This document shows positions 26,466 through 35,105 of a stretch of 58,796 nt of DNA, piece by piece; positions within the stretch are counted from its first letter, which is position 1; the number at the start of each line of letters is the position of its first letter. The DNA lies in assembly GCA_949472775.1 (NCBI GenBank), contig CASWVG010000013.1, forward strand, positions 1 through 58,796. Direction: 5' to 3'. Below the pieces are notes generated by a model. That model had not been told where the DNA came from. It made no database searches and worked only from the letters and a program-made list of their open reading frames with translations. A program made the translations under genes and the position numbers. Source of the stretch: an uncultured Lachnospiraceae bacterium (GTDB lineage Bacteria > Bacillota > Clostridia > Lachnospirales > Lachnospiraceae).

Positions 26466-28346
26466 TCATTGCTTACACGCATATACGTGAATCGTCATAC
26501 TTCCGTCCCTCGCCGTGTACTCTCCAAGCAAAGAAAGCCCGACGTCCTGTGCGTTGGAAAGTCTGATTCTGGAAAACAGATACTGTCCGCCGAGCGCATC
26601 AAACGCTTCTCCGTCCATATATATGTGGTCGTCCGTTGCTTGCACTGTCTTTGTGGCGCTGACAATACTTAAATCCGTCCCCGAATACAGATAGGCTCTG
26701 GCGCCCCAGTCGTCATAGTAAATTCTGGTCGCCTCCACCCGCTCTAAAGCCGGGGCGATAATTTCCCTGAAGTCTTCTTTGTACTGCTGGGAATAGAATC
26801 CCAGATAGCCGTCCAACGTGGCAATTCCGTTGTATTCCAACACCGCCGGGTGAAAACCGTAGGCCGCCGCCCACTCACCCTCATAGCCGATCTCTTCCTT
26901 GATCTCCTCAAACAGGTCCACCGCGTAGAACTGTTCATAGGAAAACTCGTCCACTTCCTGCCCGTGAAAATACTCGTAAGCCCTGCTATAACAGGTGTTG
27001 TATAAATCGTTGTAGCGGTTCGGCGTCAGAATCACCGCCAGCACCGCGACACAGACAACGCCGTTTGCAAGCCACATCTGCCATATCCCCGCATCATACA
27101 GCCTGCGCAAAACAAGAAACAGCGCAGCGTACCAGAGAAACGGGTTGAAAAAAATCGTCCGGTTAAACTGCCACCCCTCCAGAGGAGGAATCATTTTTTC
27201 CACCAGCGACCGCAGCGGCTCATAGTCGTACAGACCATACACCACACAGTTGAACAGGATAAAGGCCACCAGCAGATTGAAGGGATCGCGAAAAACAGCC
27301 TTCCCCTCCTTTTTACGCAGATACAGCGCATTGTTTACAACAAAATACAGTACGCACACAGGTAGCACAACTTTTCCGTGTACGCCGTCCGCGTGGAAAA
27401 TTCCCTCGCGAAACACCTGCCCGATTTCCCTGAGAATCTCCGGCAGAGAAAGGCTTGCGTTCACGATGGAAGAGCGGATCGTGATCTCTTCACCAAAAAG
27501 CATCTGCCCGAACAGTCTGTACTCGCAGACGACGAAGCCTGCGGCAAGCACGAAGAGCGCACCACACAGCCGCCATACGCCATTGCCTTCCCGCTCCTCT
27601 CCTGCCTCCGGCACAACTGTCCGCTCCCGGCATCTTTTTGTCCCTGCGCCATATTCTGACCCGCAATCCGCTTCCCTGCCATTTTTCCTGCCAAGATACA
27701 CCTTCCTGCAAAAAAGCCAGACAATGGCAAGCGCCAGATACCCGAGAATAAAAATCCCATGGTAGGAAAAGTAGGATACAAGCGGGTAGGCAGCTAACGC
27801 CACATACCAGAGATACCACCGTTTCCCCTGCCCCCTGTATATTTTAATGAGCAGCCAGACGCACAGCGGAATCGAGGCAAAAGCAAAGCCGAAGGCGGGA
27901 AAAAACCAGCAGATCCCGTAAGCAAAACCCGTCATAAACACAATGGGACGGTACCTTTCGTATTTTTCTCTGAGCAGTTCTCCCGCCAGAAGCCGGAACG
28001 AAAACATACTGATTATAATCTTTCCCAGAAGCCCTATCACATAAGCCGTGTAGGTCGGAAAAATCATAAATAACATACTGTAAAGCGAAAGCTCCGATGG
28101 GAGGTTGTCGCGGCTTACGCCGCCTAAGAAGGGCACATCCACACCGTGTTTCCAGAAAGAATCCGTATTTTTCAGCATCTGGAACTGCGCCAGAAACAGA
28201 TCCATATTATCGTGGACGCCTATATAACTGCGCTCCCCGTAACCGAAAAGCACCACCGCCATAAGCAGGAGGAATCCGATTACCGGAAAGAAAAACCAGT
28301 ATTTTGTTATCCACAGAAACCATTTCTGCCCGGTAAGTTTCTTCAT
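26466..28346 (-). CDS. Large multi-pass membrane protein (DUF6044/YfhO-like)
   Basis: The 626-aa protein has about 11-12 TM segments and a C-terminal soluble domain (about 480-626) rich in Tyr and acidic residues. The first outward loop carries SYIGVHDNMDLF, an acidic motif of the kind seen in GT-C transferases and YfhO-like proteins. A charged cytoplasmic loop (about 200-245) is longer than needed. It ends 37 nt before the radical SAM gene starts, so the two are probably cotranscribed. A role in lipid-linked glycan transfer is plausible but unproven. Confidence 0.87.
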   Translation of the reverse strand: MKKLTGQKWFLWITKYWFFFPVIGFLLLMAVVLFGYGERSYIGVHDNMDLFLAQFQMLKNTDSFWKHGVDVPFLGGVSRDNLPSELSLYSMLFMIFPTYTAYVIGLLGKIIISMFSFRLLAGELLREKYERYRPIVFMTGFAYGICWFFPAFGFAFASIPLCVWLLIKIYRGQGKRWYLWYVALAAYPLVSYFSYHGIFILGYLALAIVWLFCRKVYLGRKNGREADCGSEYGAGTKRCRERTVVPEAGEEREGNGVWRLCGALFVLAAGFVVCEYRLFGQMLFGEEITIRSSIVNASLSLPEILREIGQVFREGIFHADGVHGKVVLPVCVLYFVVNNALYLRKKEGKAVFRDPFNLLVAFILFNCVVYGLYDYEPLRSLVEKMIPPLEGWQFNRTIFFNPFLWYAALFLVLRRLYDAGIWQMWLANGVVCVAVLAVILTPNRYNDLYNTCYSRAYEYFHGQEVDEFSYEQFYAVDLFEEIKEEIGYEGEWAAAYGFHPAVLEYNGIATLDGYLGFYSQQYKEDFREIIAPALERVEATRIYYDDWGARAYLYSGTDLSIVSATKTVQATDDHIYMDGEAFDALGGQYLFSRIRLSNAQDVGLSLLGEYTARDGSMTIHVYACKQ

Positions 28347-28383
28347 ACATTCATCCCGCTATTGTTCGTTTTTACGCCGCAGT

Positions 28384-28866
28384 TTATGACACGGTTGTCG
28401 TTTCTTCTTCATTCTTATGCTGTCCCGTCCGGAACACAAACAGCTTCTGCCCGAAGAAATTCATCACGATAAAGATTCCCATGCCGAATATCATGGCCAC
28501 ATTGTCGAGAAGCGCCTTCGAGAACGCTCCGCCCGCCGACAGCCCGGACACATCAAGAAGCCATGCGACCAGAGGCTTCGCCACGCTGAAGGACGCAAGA
28601 TAGCACACGATAATATTGAGGGCGAACCTCCAGGGCAGCCATTTGTCCCTGTTCTCCACCTTAAAAGTCAGTTTCGCATTGGCGTGGTACGAAAAGACAC
28701 TGCCGATAAAATAAGAAATCCCGCTGGAAAGCCAGTAATTCATATGAATCAGATTGTACAGCACCGCCATGATCACCCAGCCAAGGAACGTGTTGATCAC
28801 GCCCACCATGCCGAAGTGTATGACTTCCATGATAAAATCCTTGTATTTTTCAAGCCATGCTCTCAT
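28384..28866 (-). CDS. GtrA family membrane protein
   Basis: The product is about 160 aa with four TM segments; HFGMVGVINTFLGWVIM and the mid-protein GSVFSYHANAKLTF match the GtrA/DPMS family. GtrA-like proteins are thought to flip polyprenyl-phosphate sugars made by GtrB/DPM1-type transferases, of which the window has two (48495 and 38928). The start at 28866 is chosen because GGAAGG lies 11 nt upstream. Its last codons overlap a near-match TGACA palindrome (28387-28400). It precedes the DUF6044-like gene by 37 nt. Confidence 0.92.
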   Translation of the reverse strand: MRAWLEKYKDFIMEVIHFGMVGVINTFLGWVIMAVLYNLIHMNYWLSSGISYFIGSVFSYHANAKLTFKVENRDKWLPWRFALNIIVCYLASFSVAKPLVAWLLDVSGLSAGGAFSKALLDNVAMIFGMGIFIVMNFFGQKLFVFRTGQHKNEEETTTVS

Positions 28867-29034
28867 AAGCAACAAAATCCTTCCATACAATACACTATGC
28901 CCGTCTTACTTTTCGTCCGCCGCGTGAAAAATAAAGCAGACTGCTTCCTCCCCGGCTCAAAACATGATACACTCTAATTATCTTCCCGGCGCAGAGCCGG
29001 AACGCGGCAAAACCGCCACAGAAAGGAATCACAC

Positions 29035-29430
29035 ATGCCAACTTTAAAAATACACCATATCGGCTACTTAGTCAAAAAAATCGAGAAAGCAAAGAAATCC
29101 TTTGAAGCCCTCGGCTATCTGGTCGAGCAGGACACCGTATACGACGATATCCGCAAGGTAGATATCTGCTTTCTTGTAAAGGACGGGTACCGTGTAGAAC
29201 TTATCTCCCCCGTCTCCGGGGACTCCGTAGTTTCCGGGCTTCTGAAAAAATATAAGAACGCGCCCTACCACGTCTGTTACGAAGCCGCCGATCCCGAAGC
29301 GGCTTACGCAGAGCTGACCGCGAACGGCTTTGCCGCCATCGACACGCCCACGCCCGCGCCCGCGCTGGGCGGCAGCAAGGTAGTCTTTCTGACAAGCCCC
29401 GTGATCGGCATGATTGAGTTGATTTGTTGA
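29035..29430 (+). CDS. VOC family (glyoxalase/epimerase-like) protein
   Basis: The 131-aa protein has two beta-alpha-beta-beta-beta modules. Candidate metal ligands are all present: His in HHIGYL, Glu in RVELISP, His in YHVCYE and Glu in GMIELIC. It resembles methylmalonyl-CoA epimerase/glyoxalase I and is probably an active metal enzyme. VOC proteins often accompany ACP and FkbH-type genes; here those lie 1.7 kb away on the other strand. AAAGGA is 7 nt before the ATG. It is monocistronic between GtrA and a membrane protein, both minus. Confidence 0.88.
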   Translation: MPTLKIHHIGYLVKKIEKAKKSFEALGYLVEQDTVYDDIRKVDICFLVKDGYRVELISPVSGDSVVSGLLKKYKNAPYHVCYEAADPEAAYAELTANGFAAIDTPTPAPALGGSKVVFLTSPVIGMIELIC

Positions 29431-29492
29431 CCATGTCAGTCACTCCCGTCACCCCACCATGCGAAAGACCTTTCCGTCGTCCCGGCTCTGTG

Positions 29493-31034
29493 TCATTCTA
29501 TGCCGTTCCTTATATACATCGTGATCGTGCCGCACTTTTGTTCCGTGAAATCCGACAGATCCAGACCAGGCTCATAGCACCAGTGCCGGTCTTCCTCGTT
29601 ATACATCACAACCACGTCAATATCTTCAAAATCCGCCTGCTCGTCCTCCCTTGGCCCGAAGGAACGATTGATCTTCTTCTCGTCCTCCTCCCAGTAAAAC
29701 ACTTCATCGTAGCCGTGGATGCGGAACCAGTGATACATGGTCTTATTTCCTTCCAGATTCGGCCCAAAGCAAGACAACACTTTCCTGTCCGTCCCCTGTA
29801 CCAGGTCAAGCGTCGTTTCCAGCATGGTTTTTATGCTCTCCCCGCGGTAGGCAAAATACTGCGCCTCCCGCAGCACCACCCTTCCGTGGGCCGCCAGCAT
29901 CAGAAGCAGACAGAGCACATAGAGAATCCGTCTCTTACCGCTGAGGGGCCTGAAACAGCATCCCACAATCACAAAGAAGAAAGCATATCCCAACACACAC
30001 GGCAGTATATACCGCTCCTCAAGCGATGTCTTGCTGTAGGAGACGCACTGGGGCACGATAATCGCCATCGCAAGCAGGATTTCCCAGCCAAGTTTCTTAA
30101 GGTGTTCCCAATAAGTCAGAAGAATCAGCCCCATCAGCACACCGAACCGGACATACCACTTCAGATTATTTTCCGCCGCGCCACGCCATACCTGCACATA
30201 CTGGTCAAGGGTTACCCCCTCATCCAGACCGACATAAGAATAATTGTTTGTGCCGACCACAAACAGAATCAGCAGCATTTCCCCCACAAATATAATACCG
30301 ATCGTCAGCAGATAAGGCAGTCTGCGTCTGATCGTCTCCCACAGGCCAGAAATCGTCACCTGTTTTCCCTTCATCCCGTCATACAAAATATAGAGTCCTG
30401 CAAAGGGTAAGAGCAGGATAAAAGGCTCCTTGTAAATGGACATCAGGAAGAAAGCAGCCACGCTGATAACCGCATACCGCCGCTTCTCCGTGGAAAGCCA
30501 TTTCAGCAGACAGTAAAACCCCACCGCAAACATCATGATATCATAGGATTCCTGCGGCCCCAGTTTCCACCAGACCGCCGACTGGTAACCCACCATCACC
30601 GTCAGGGAAAAAAGCGCGGCATAGAACATATTGCATTTCATCAGCCTTGCGCAGTAGTAGAGCATCACAAGCGCCGTCACAATCTCCGCCGCCTTTACAA
30701 CTGACATTGCTGTCAGATTTATACCAAACACATAGGTCATCAGAATCCGGTTGATATAATACAGCGGCCGGAACCGGAGCGTCAGATCAAAGCTGACCGA
30801 CTCCCGCAGACAATCCCACAGGCTGAGATGATCCAGCTTCATCCAGTCAATATACTGTGCAAACTCCCAGTCATCCACCAGATGAAATCCCGACGTCAGC
30901 GTACCCGTAACTGTCACAACGCCGAACACCAGCGCAGCAAAGAGGGCCCATATAAAAACGGCCTCTCTCTTTTTACCTATATGATCCAGTTTTTCATAAA
31001 AATCCTGCACTCCGCGCAAAAATCTGTTAACCAT
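29493..31034 (-). CDS. GT-C-like multi-pass membrane protein
   Basis: The product is about 513 aa from MVNRFLRG (31034), with 10-11 TM segments. The first outward loop has HLVDDWEF, the Asp-Asp motif position used by GT-C glycosyltransferases, and further loops carry FRPLYYINR and WKLGPQESYD. The C-terminal 100 residues are soluble and outward, ending with a strand-rich fold. It lies 69 nt downstream of the ACP gene in the SGNH-FkbH-ACP-membrane protein run. A glycan transferase role is inferred; no family is named with confidence. Confidence 0.85.
   Translation of the reverse strand: MVNRFLRGVQDFYEKLDHIGKKREAVFIWALFAALVFGVVTVTGTLTSGFHLVDDWEFAQYIDWMKLDHLSLWDCLRESVSFDLTLRFRPLYYINRILMTYVFGINLTAMSVVKAAEIVTALVMLYYCARLMKCNMFYAALFSLTVMVGYQSAVWWKLGPQESYDIMMFAVGFYCLLKWLSTEKRRYAVISVAAFFLMSIYKEPFILLLPFAGLYILYDGMKGKQVTISGLWETIRRRLPYLLTIGIIFVGEMLLILFVVGTNNYSYVGLDEGVTLDQYVQVWRGAAENNLKWYVRFGVLMGLILLTYWEHLKKLGWEILLAMAIIVPQCVSYSKTSLEERYILPCVLGYAFFFVIVGCCFRPLSGKRRILYVLCLLLMLAAHGRVVLREAQYFAYRGESIKTMLETTLDLVQGTDRKVLSCFGPNLEGNKTMYHWFRIHGYDEVFYWEEDEKKINRSFGPREDEQADFEDIDVVVMYNEEDRHWCYEPGLDLSDFTEQKCGTITMYIRNGIE
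30702..30715. repeat. TGACA-N4-TGTCA palindrome (spacer TTGC)
   Basis: Exact copy inside the GT-C-like gene (L-T-A-M-S). Confidence 0.75.
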
Positions 31035-31103
31035 GCCGTACCTTACCGTCTTTCCGTTCCGGCTGAGCCGACTGTACCGGCACATTGCCGCCAGTCCTTA
31101 GCC

Positions 31104-31346
31104 CTACCCGATCTGGCTGATAATAATATCCGCCATCTCGCCCACATTCTTCATGGACACTACCTGTCCCATATTAAACTTCATGCCAAACTCCTGCTCC
31201 ACAGCAGCCAGCAGGTTAATGTGCTCGAGAGAATCCCACTCCTCGATGTCATCCGCTGTGGTGGCGTCCGTGACGGTGATCTCCTCATCGTCAAACACAT
31301 CCCTGAAAACCTCATTCAACCGATCAAACACTTCTTCTCTGCTCAT
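31104..31346 (-). CDS. Acyl carrier protein
   Basis: The 80-aa protein is an ACP with the phosphopantetheine attachment motif DSLEHINLL (Ser about 39) in an acidic four-helix frame. The start is the ATG at 31346, with GGATGGGA upstream; a longer reading adds an unlikely basic leader. It sits directly downstream of the FkbH-like gene, so it most likely carries the acyl unit made by that enzyme (glyceryl-ACP in characterised FkbH systems) rather than serving fatty-acid synthesis. No ketosynthase or acyl-ACP ligase is in the window. Confidence 0.92.
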   Translation of the reverse strand: MSREEVFDRLNEVFRDVFDDEEITVTDATTADDIEEWDSLEHINLLAAVEQEFGMKFNMGQVVSMKNVGEMADIIISQIG

Positions 31347-31412
31347 ATGTCTGTCCCATCCTTTCTGTCGTTCTGAGTATGCCCATATTCTGACATCTCC
31401 CACGTAATACTT

Positions 31413-31469
31413 AGCGCTCCCTGACCTCCCGTCCAATGGCCGGGCATCTTAAGAAGCACTTTCCACGTC
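31413..31469 (-). repeat. Structured repeat element, copy 3
   Basis: This copy carries the same core as copies 1 and 2: CCCGTCC-A-ATGG followed by CCGGGCATCTTAAGAAG, with AGCGCT on one flank and AGCACT on the other (AGUGCU/AGCGCU with a G-U pair in the minus-strand RNA). It overlaps the last codons of the FkbH-like gene and lies before the ACP gene. Confidence 0.6.
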
Positions 31470-33410
31470 GATTACCGTATTTTTCTTCTCATATTCCGCC
31501 GGAATCTCAAATTTCCATATTGTGACGCCCGTGTCAGTTTCATCCGTCTTTTCAAAGCCCATAGTCTGATAGAACTCCTTCACCATGGCATTCTTGGCTG
31601 TGGGATAATAATATCCCATAATCGTCCCGGCGCCACATTCCCGGCACGCCGCCACCATGCTGTCCATCATGGCATACTCCATATCCCGCTTCAGCACGCG
31701 GCAGCTCATCAGCCACAGTTCCAGATGCAGCACATCCGCGTCCGGCATCCCCTGCTCTCCACGCGGGCACAACTCACTTCCCGCCGCCTCTTTGATCTGC
31801 TTTTCCAGCTGACACGCCACGCTTCCCGGCGCCTCTTTGGTCTGCTTTTCCGGCTGACACGCCACATCGCCCGGCGTTTCTCCCCGGCTGTACACTTCCA
31901 CATCCGCCATCGTTCCCAGCCTGCCGATCACCACGGAAACCACGCCATTGTCCCCGAACCGGTCCGTCAGTTTCCCATAGCGGGTAATATAAGCTGAATC
32001 TGCCGCAAATGTCTCGATCTGTGCCTGTGTGAACCGCCTTGTGGTCAGATTAAACTGGTTGCTCTTGTTGGTCAGTTGGGCGATGCGTGCCATATAGACC
32101 GCCTCAAAAGGCCGGATCGTCCCCTGCATTTCCAGGGACAGCAGATACTCCCTGTAATCGGCAAAACGCTCCTGCTGCACTTTCCTCGCCATGTTGGCCC
32201 GATACATCTCGTTTCGTTTCCTGTCATCTTCCGACAGGCTTGTCACCTCAAAAAAACCGCTGTGATCCAGCACCCGGATGTACTGCTCCGGCGTACCGAT
32301 CTCAGGAACCGCCACTCCCGCCGTCTGGGCGCTCACAATCTCCCGCTCCGCAGGATTGTCGTCCACGAACACCAGGCTGTCCGGCAGGATATTCAGTTCC
32401 TGCGCAATGGCGGTGGTGTTGTCGCTCTTGGGCTCCCAGTTCGCCTTGATCAGCACAAAATCATCCGGTCTGAGTACACCCTCCGGGTGATTTAAGCCTG
32501 CCATGGCATTGTCGTACTCGTTCTTGGAGTTCACGGCAAGCATGACGCCAATCTCCTTCTGCGCCTTCACATAGCTCTGAAATTCCGAATAGACCTGTCC
32601 CATCGGCGTCTCCTGCCCGATCTCCAGGTTTTCCGGGCCGTCATCCCCCACAACGCCGCCCCAGAGCGTGTTGTCCAGGTCCAGAACAAGCGCCTTCTTA
32701 TTCCTGCCGAAAACCGATTTGATGATATTCGCCAGATTGTAAGAGAAAACAGGGATCGCCTGCATACAGCAGGCATACTTGTACATGTGCCAGTACAGGG
32801 AATCCGCCCATCTGTCAAGCCCGTAGGACGCCGACAGATAATTGATGTCGTGGATATAAAAGTTCCCGTGCTCCCGCGCGTACTGATAAAATTTCTCGTT
32901 GAGCCGGTTGACAAAACTGATCCGTCCCTGGGGATACACCCCCTCCTGATTGCCCAGAAGGCGGTAAGAGGGATACTCAAAATTATTCTGGATCACGGGG
33001 CAGTGATACACTTGCGCAATTTTTTCCCACATCACCCGGAAATGGTCATACTGCTCCGCAAGCAGCCCGTCCACCCTTTCCTGGGGATCCGGGACAGAAG
33101 GCCAGACTGTAATATTCCGGTTGGAGGTATGAATAAAAATCAGATCCGGCGCAAACGAGAGAAGCTCCGGGTTGTCAAACATCACATCCTGCCAGTACTG
33201 CGCATACTCCGATTCATAAAACACCGGACAGATGCCCTGCTCCAACAGAAACAACTCAAGAACACGGATGATATCGTGGGTCGTGCTGCCTCCCAGAACC
33301 GCGATCCGCTTCTTTGTAAAATCAGAACGCCCCTCGAGAAGCGCACGTTTTATTTTCTTTGATTTCTTTAAGATCAGTTCCCCGTCAAAGGGGTATTCCA
33401 GTTCCCGCAT
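31449..33410 (-). CDS. FkbH-like HAD-IIIC phosphatase/acyltransferase
   Basis: The product is about 653 aa from the ATG at 33410 (GGAG 6 nt upstream); the ATG at 33422 is the alternative. Three domains are visible: an N-terminal SGNH-like domain with AVLGGSTTHD; a HAD-IIIC domain with ALVLDLDNTLWGGVVGDDG (nucleophile Asp in DLDNT, about 244-248) and FVDDNPAERE; and a C-terminal GNAT-like domain (RRFTQAQIE to YYPTAKNAMVKEFYQTMGF). FkbH enzymes load a glyceryl unit from 1,3-bisphosphoglycerate onto an ACP; the ACP gene is next. Unusually, about 45 hydrophilic residues including a 15-aa duplication interrupt the GNAT domain. Confidence 0.92.
   Translation of the reverse strand: MRELEYPFDGELILKKSKKIKRALLEGRSDFTKKRIAVLGGSTTHDIIRVLELFLLEQGICPVFYESEYAQYWQDVMFDNPELLSFAPDLIFIHTSNRNITVWPSVPDPQERVDGLLAEQYDHFRVMWEKIAQVYHCPVIQNNFEYPSYRLLGNQEGVYPQGRISFVNRLNEKFYQYAREHGNFYIHDINYLSASYGLDRWADSLYWHMYKYACCMQAIPVFSYNLANIIKSVFGRNKKALVLDLDNTLWGGVVGDDGPENLEIGQETPMGQVYSEFQSYVKAQKEIGVMLAVNSKNEYDNAMAGLNHPEGVLRPDDFVLIKANWEPKSDNTTAIAQELNILPDSLVFVDDNPAEREIVSAQTAGVAVPEIGTPEQYIRVLDHSGFFEVTSLSEDDRKRNEMYRANMARKVQQERFADYREYLLSLEMQGTIRPFEAVYMARIAQLTNKSNQFNLTTRRFTQAQIETFAADSAYITRYGKLTDRFGDNGVVSVVIGRLGTMADVEVYSRGETPGDVACQPEKQTKEAPGSVACQLEKQIKEAAGSELCPRGEQGMPDADVLHLELWLMSCRVLKRDMEYAMMDSMVAACRECGAGTIMGYYYPTAKNAMVKEFYQTMGFEKTDETDTGVTIWKFEIPAEYEKKNTVIDVESAS
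31786..31875 (-). repeat. 45-bp tandem duplication in the FkbH-like gene
   Basis: Two copies, 31786-31830 and 31831-31875, match at 39 of 45 positions by direct comparison and keep the frame. Each encodes a version of VACQ-x-EKQ-x-KEA. They sit in an insertion between two strands of the GNAT domain. Confidence 0.9.
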
Positions 33411-33570
33411 ACATTTCTCCATATATTTCTATCACACATAGGCAGCCTCAAAATGCTGCGCATTTTCGTTCTCGTTCTCCGTTCCGTGCAGAGCAGGCAT
33501 CCCCCGGATGTCCTGGGTCTATCGCTGTCCCCATGCCTGCGCTATCTTCCAACCCTGCTTATGCGCGCAA

Positions 33571-33624
33571 ATAGAGCAGGTTTTTACACCTGCCCTTTAT
33601 CATACCATATTTTACCTGCTCTAT
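33571..33624 (-). terminator. Inverted repeat with an alternative pairing, after the SGNH gene
   Basis: ATAGAGCAGGT (33571-33581) and ACCTGCTCTAT (33614-33624) are perfect 11-bp arms directly after the SGNH hydrolase stop. On the transcribed minus strand a third segment, GGGCAGGTG, lies in the loop and can pair with the 3' arm instead, giving two exclusive hairpins. The trailing U-run is short, so it may be an attenuator or stabiliser between this gene and the FkbH-like gene rather than a plain terminator. The rest of the gap to 33410 shows nothing clear. Confidence 0.5.
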
Positions 33625-33628
33625 GCAA

Positions 33629-34759
33629 TCACTCCTCCGGCGCGAAGTCACTGTGAATGATTTTTGCTATCTTCTCCGCGTATACCCTGGCTCCCAGAGG
33701 CGTCATATGAATGCCGTCCGCCAGATACTGTTCGGCGGTACCCGCGTCAATCCCGCTCTCCTCAAAAGCATTGAAAAAGAACACGCGCTGCTCCTCAAAC
33801 AGCCCTGCCACGTAGCCGGCTCCTCTCGCGTATGTGATCAGCGGGCCGTATCCGTAGTCCAGGGAATAGCCGTCGCCGATAAAAGTATTGCCGTTAAACA
33901 CCTGGCAGTAGTGAGGGGCAACCAGCAGAATCCCCGCATCCGGGAAGCGTTCTTTCAGTCTGCCGACCGCGTCTTCCAACGCCCCCGTATAGGTATGTGC
34001 AGCGTCCATCGCCAGCGTATCCCCGCCCTCCAGATATCTGCTGTTGGGAATCTGTCCGGTCAGGAAATCGTTCACGCCGTACTCTATGATGAAATAATCC
34101 GTCTTGTCAAAGTCGCACGTTTTCAGCACTTCACCCGCGGCATAGCCTTCAAAGATATCCGTGTTGATATTGCCCAGAATCGCGTTCACCACGCCCATCA
34201 GTCCGCGGGACTCCCACTTCGCAAAATTGTACTGCTCATTCGGCATAAGCGCCGCTGTCGTGCCTCCCATGGACATGTTATAAACCTTCGCGTCAAGCTG
34301 TTCGCCGATGATATCCGCCGCACCGCTCTCCGTCCGGTCGCCGTCCATAATACTGTCGCCCAGAATGACAATCTGCATACTGTATTCCCTGTCATCCTCC
34401 TCAGCGGACTCTGATTCCTCTTTCTTTTCCTCCGGCTTATCCTTTCCCTGCGCCTTTTCCTTTTCCGGCGTCTCCTGTTTCGTGATCTGGGCAGGCTCCT
34501 TTTCCTGCTCCGCCTCACTGGCCGCGGGAACTGCACCGCTCTCAGCGGTCACCACGCTGGATCCCTCCCGCAGACTACGCCATTCCTCCTTCAATTCCTC
34601 CACAGCCTGGCGATTCTGCTCCTCCAATTCCAGCCGCTGCCGCTCCACCTTCATCTGTGCCTGTCCGTATACAATCTCAATAATCGCCAGAATACAAAAA
34701 CCTATCAAAACTACCAGAAGCATATTGATACTCTGTCTGCCACGTCTCGTATTTCCCAT
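33629..34759 (-). CDS. Membrane-anchored SGNH/GDSL hydrolase
   Basis: The 376-aa protein has a TM anchor (about 12-32), a Gln/Glu-rich coiled-coil stalk with a Lys/Glu/Pro linker (about 34-122), then a full SGNH domain: ILGDSIMDGDR (Ser), MGGTT (Gly), EYGVNDFL (Asn) and ADGIHMTPLGARVYA (Asp/His). It is likely an extracellular esterase or acyltransferase. It heads the run SGNH, FkbH-like, ACP, GT-C-like. It is clearly homologous to the Ser-less protein at 12905-13948 (shared HTYTGAL segment), so the active and inactive versions coexist in this locus. Confidence 0.92.
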   Translation of the reverse strand: MGNTRRGRQSINMLLVVLIGFCILAIIEIVYGQAQMKVERQRLELEEQNRQAVEELKEEWRSLREGSSVVTAESGAVPAASEAEQEKEPAQITKQETPEKEKAQGKDKPEEKKEESESAEEDDREYSMQIVILGDSIMDGDRTESGAADIIGEQLDAKVYNMSMGGTTAALMPNEQYNFAKWESRGLMGVVNAILGNINTDIFEGYAAGEVLKTCDFDKTDYFIIEYGVNDFLTGQIPNSRYLEGGDTLAMDAAHTYTGALEDAVGRLKERFPDAGILLVAPHYCQVFNGNTFIGDGYSLDYGYGPLITYARGAGYVAGLFEEQRVFFFNAFEESGIDAGTAEQYLADGIHMTPLGARVYAEKIAKIIHSDFAPEE

Positions 34760-35105
34760 CTTTTACCGACCTTTCCCATCATATCAGCTATATATCCTTA
34801 TATAAAACAGCGCCCTGTCCCCCATAATCTTTATATACTTTACCACATTTCTCAGGATTTTCCTATCATATGCGTCTGGAATTAAAAAAATCTTCCATAA
34901 ATCTTAATATGTTATGATATAATGAACTCAAAAATCACAGCCGCTACGCGTCTGACGTGCTTTGCACTCAAAGATTTTTCATTATCATGTCGGTTGAAAT
35001 TAAATGTCTGCTTTGCAGCCGCTTGATTTACTACTTCCATGATATATTATAATAGAGACAACTTGAAAATATGCGAAACAATTCATGATACGAAAGGATA
35101 AACCG
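34760..35105. other. AT-rich divergent intergenic region with promoter-like boxes
   Basis: This 346-bp gap separates two divergent genes. For the plus strand, TATAAT at 35048-35053 with TTGATT at 35023-35028 (19-bp spacing) is the best promoter; another TATAAT lies at 34918-34923. For the minus strand, TGGTAAAGT (34837-34845) resembles an extended -10. An AAAAATC...GATTTTT inverted repeat around a small GTGC-TTT-GCAC hairpin (about 34930-34980) may be leader RNA structure. No coding signal is seen. Confidence 0.45.
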
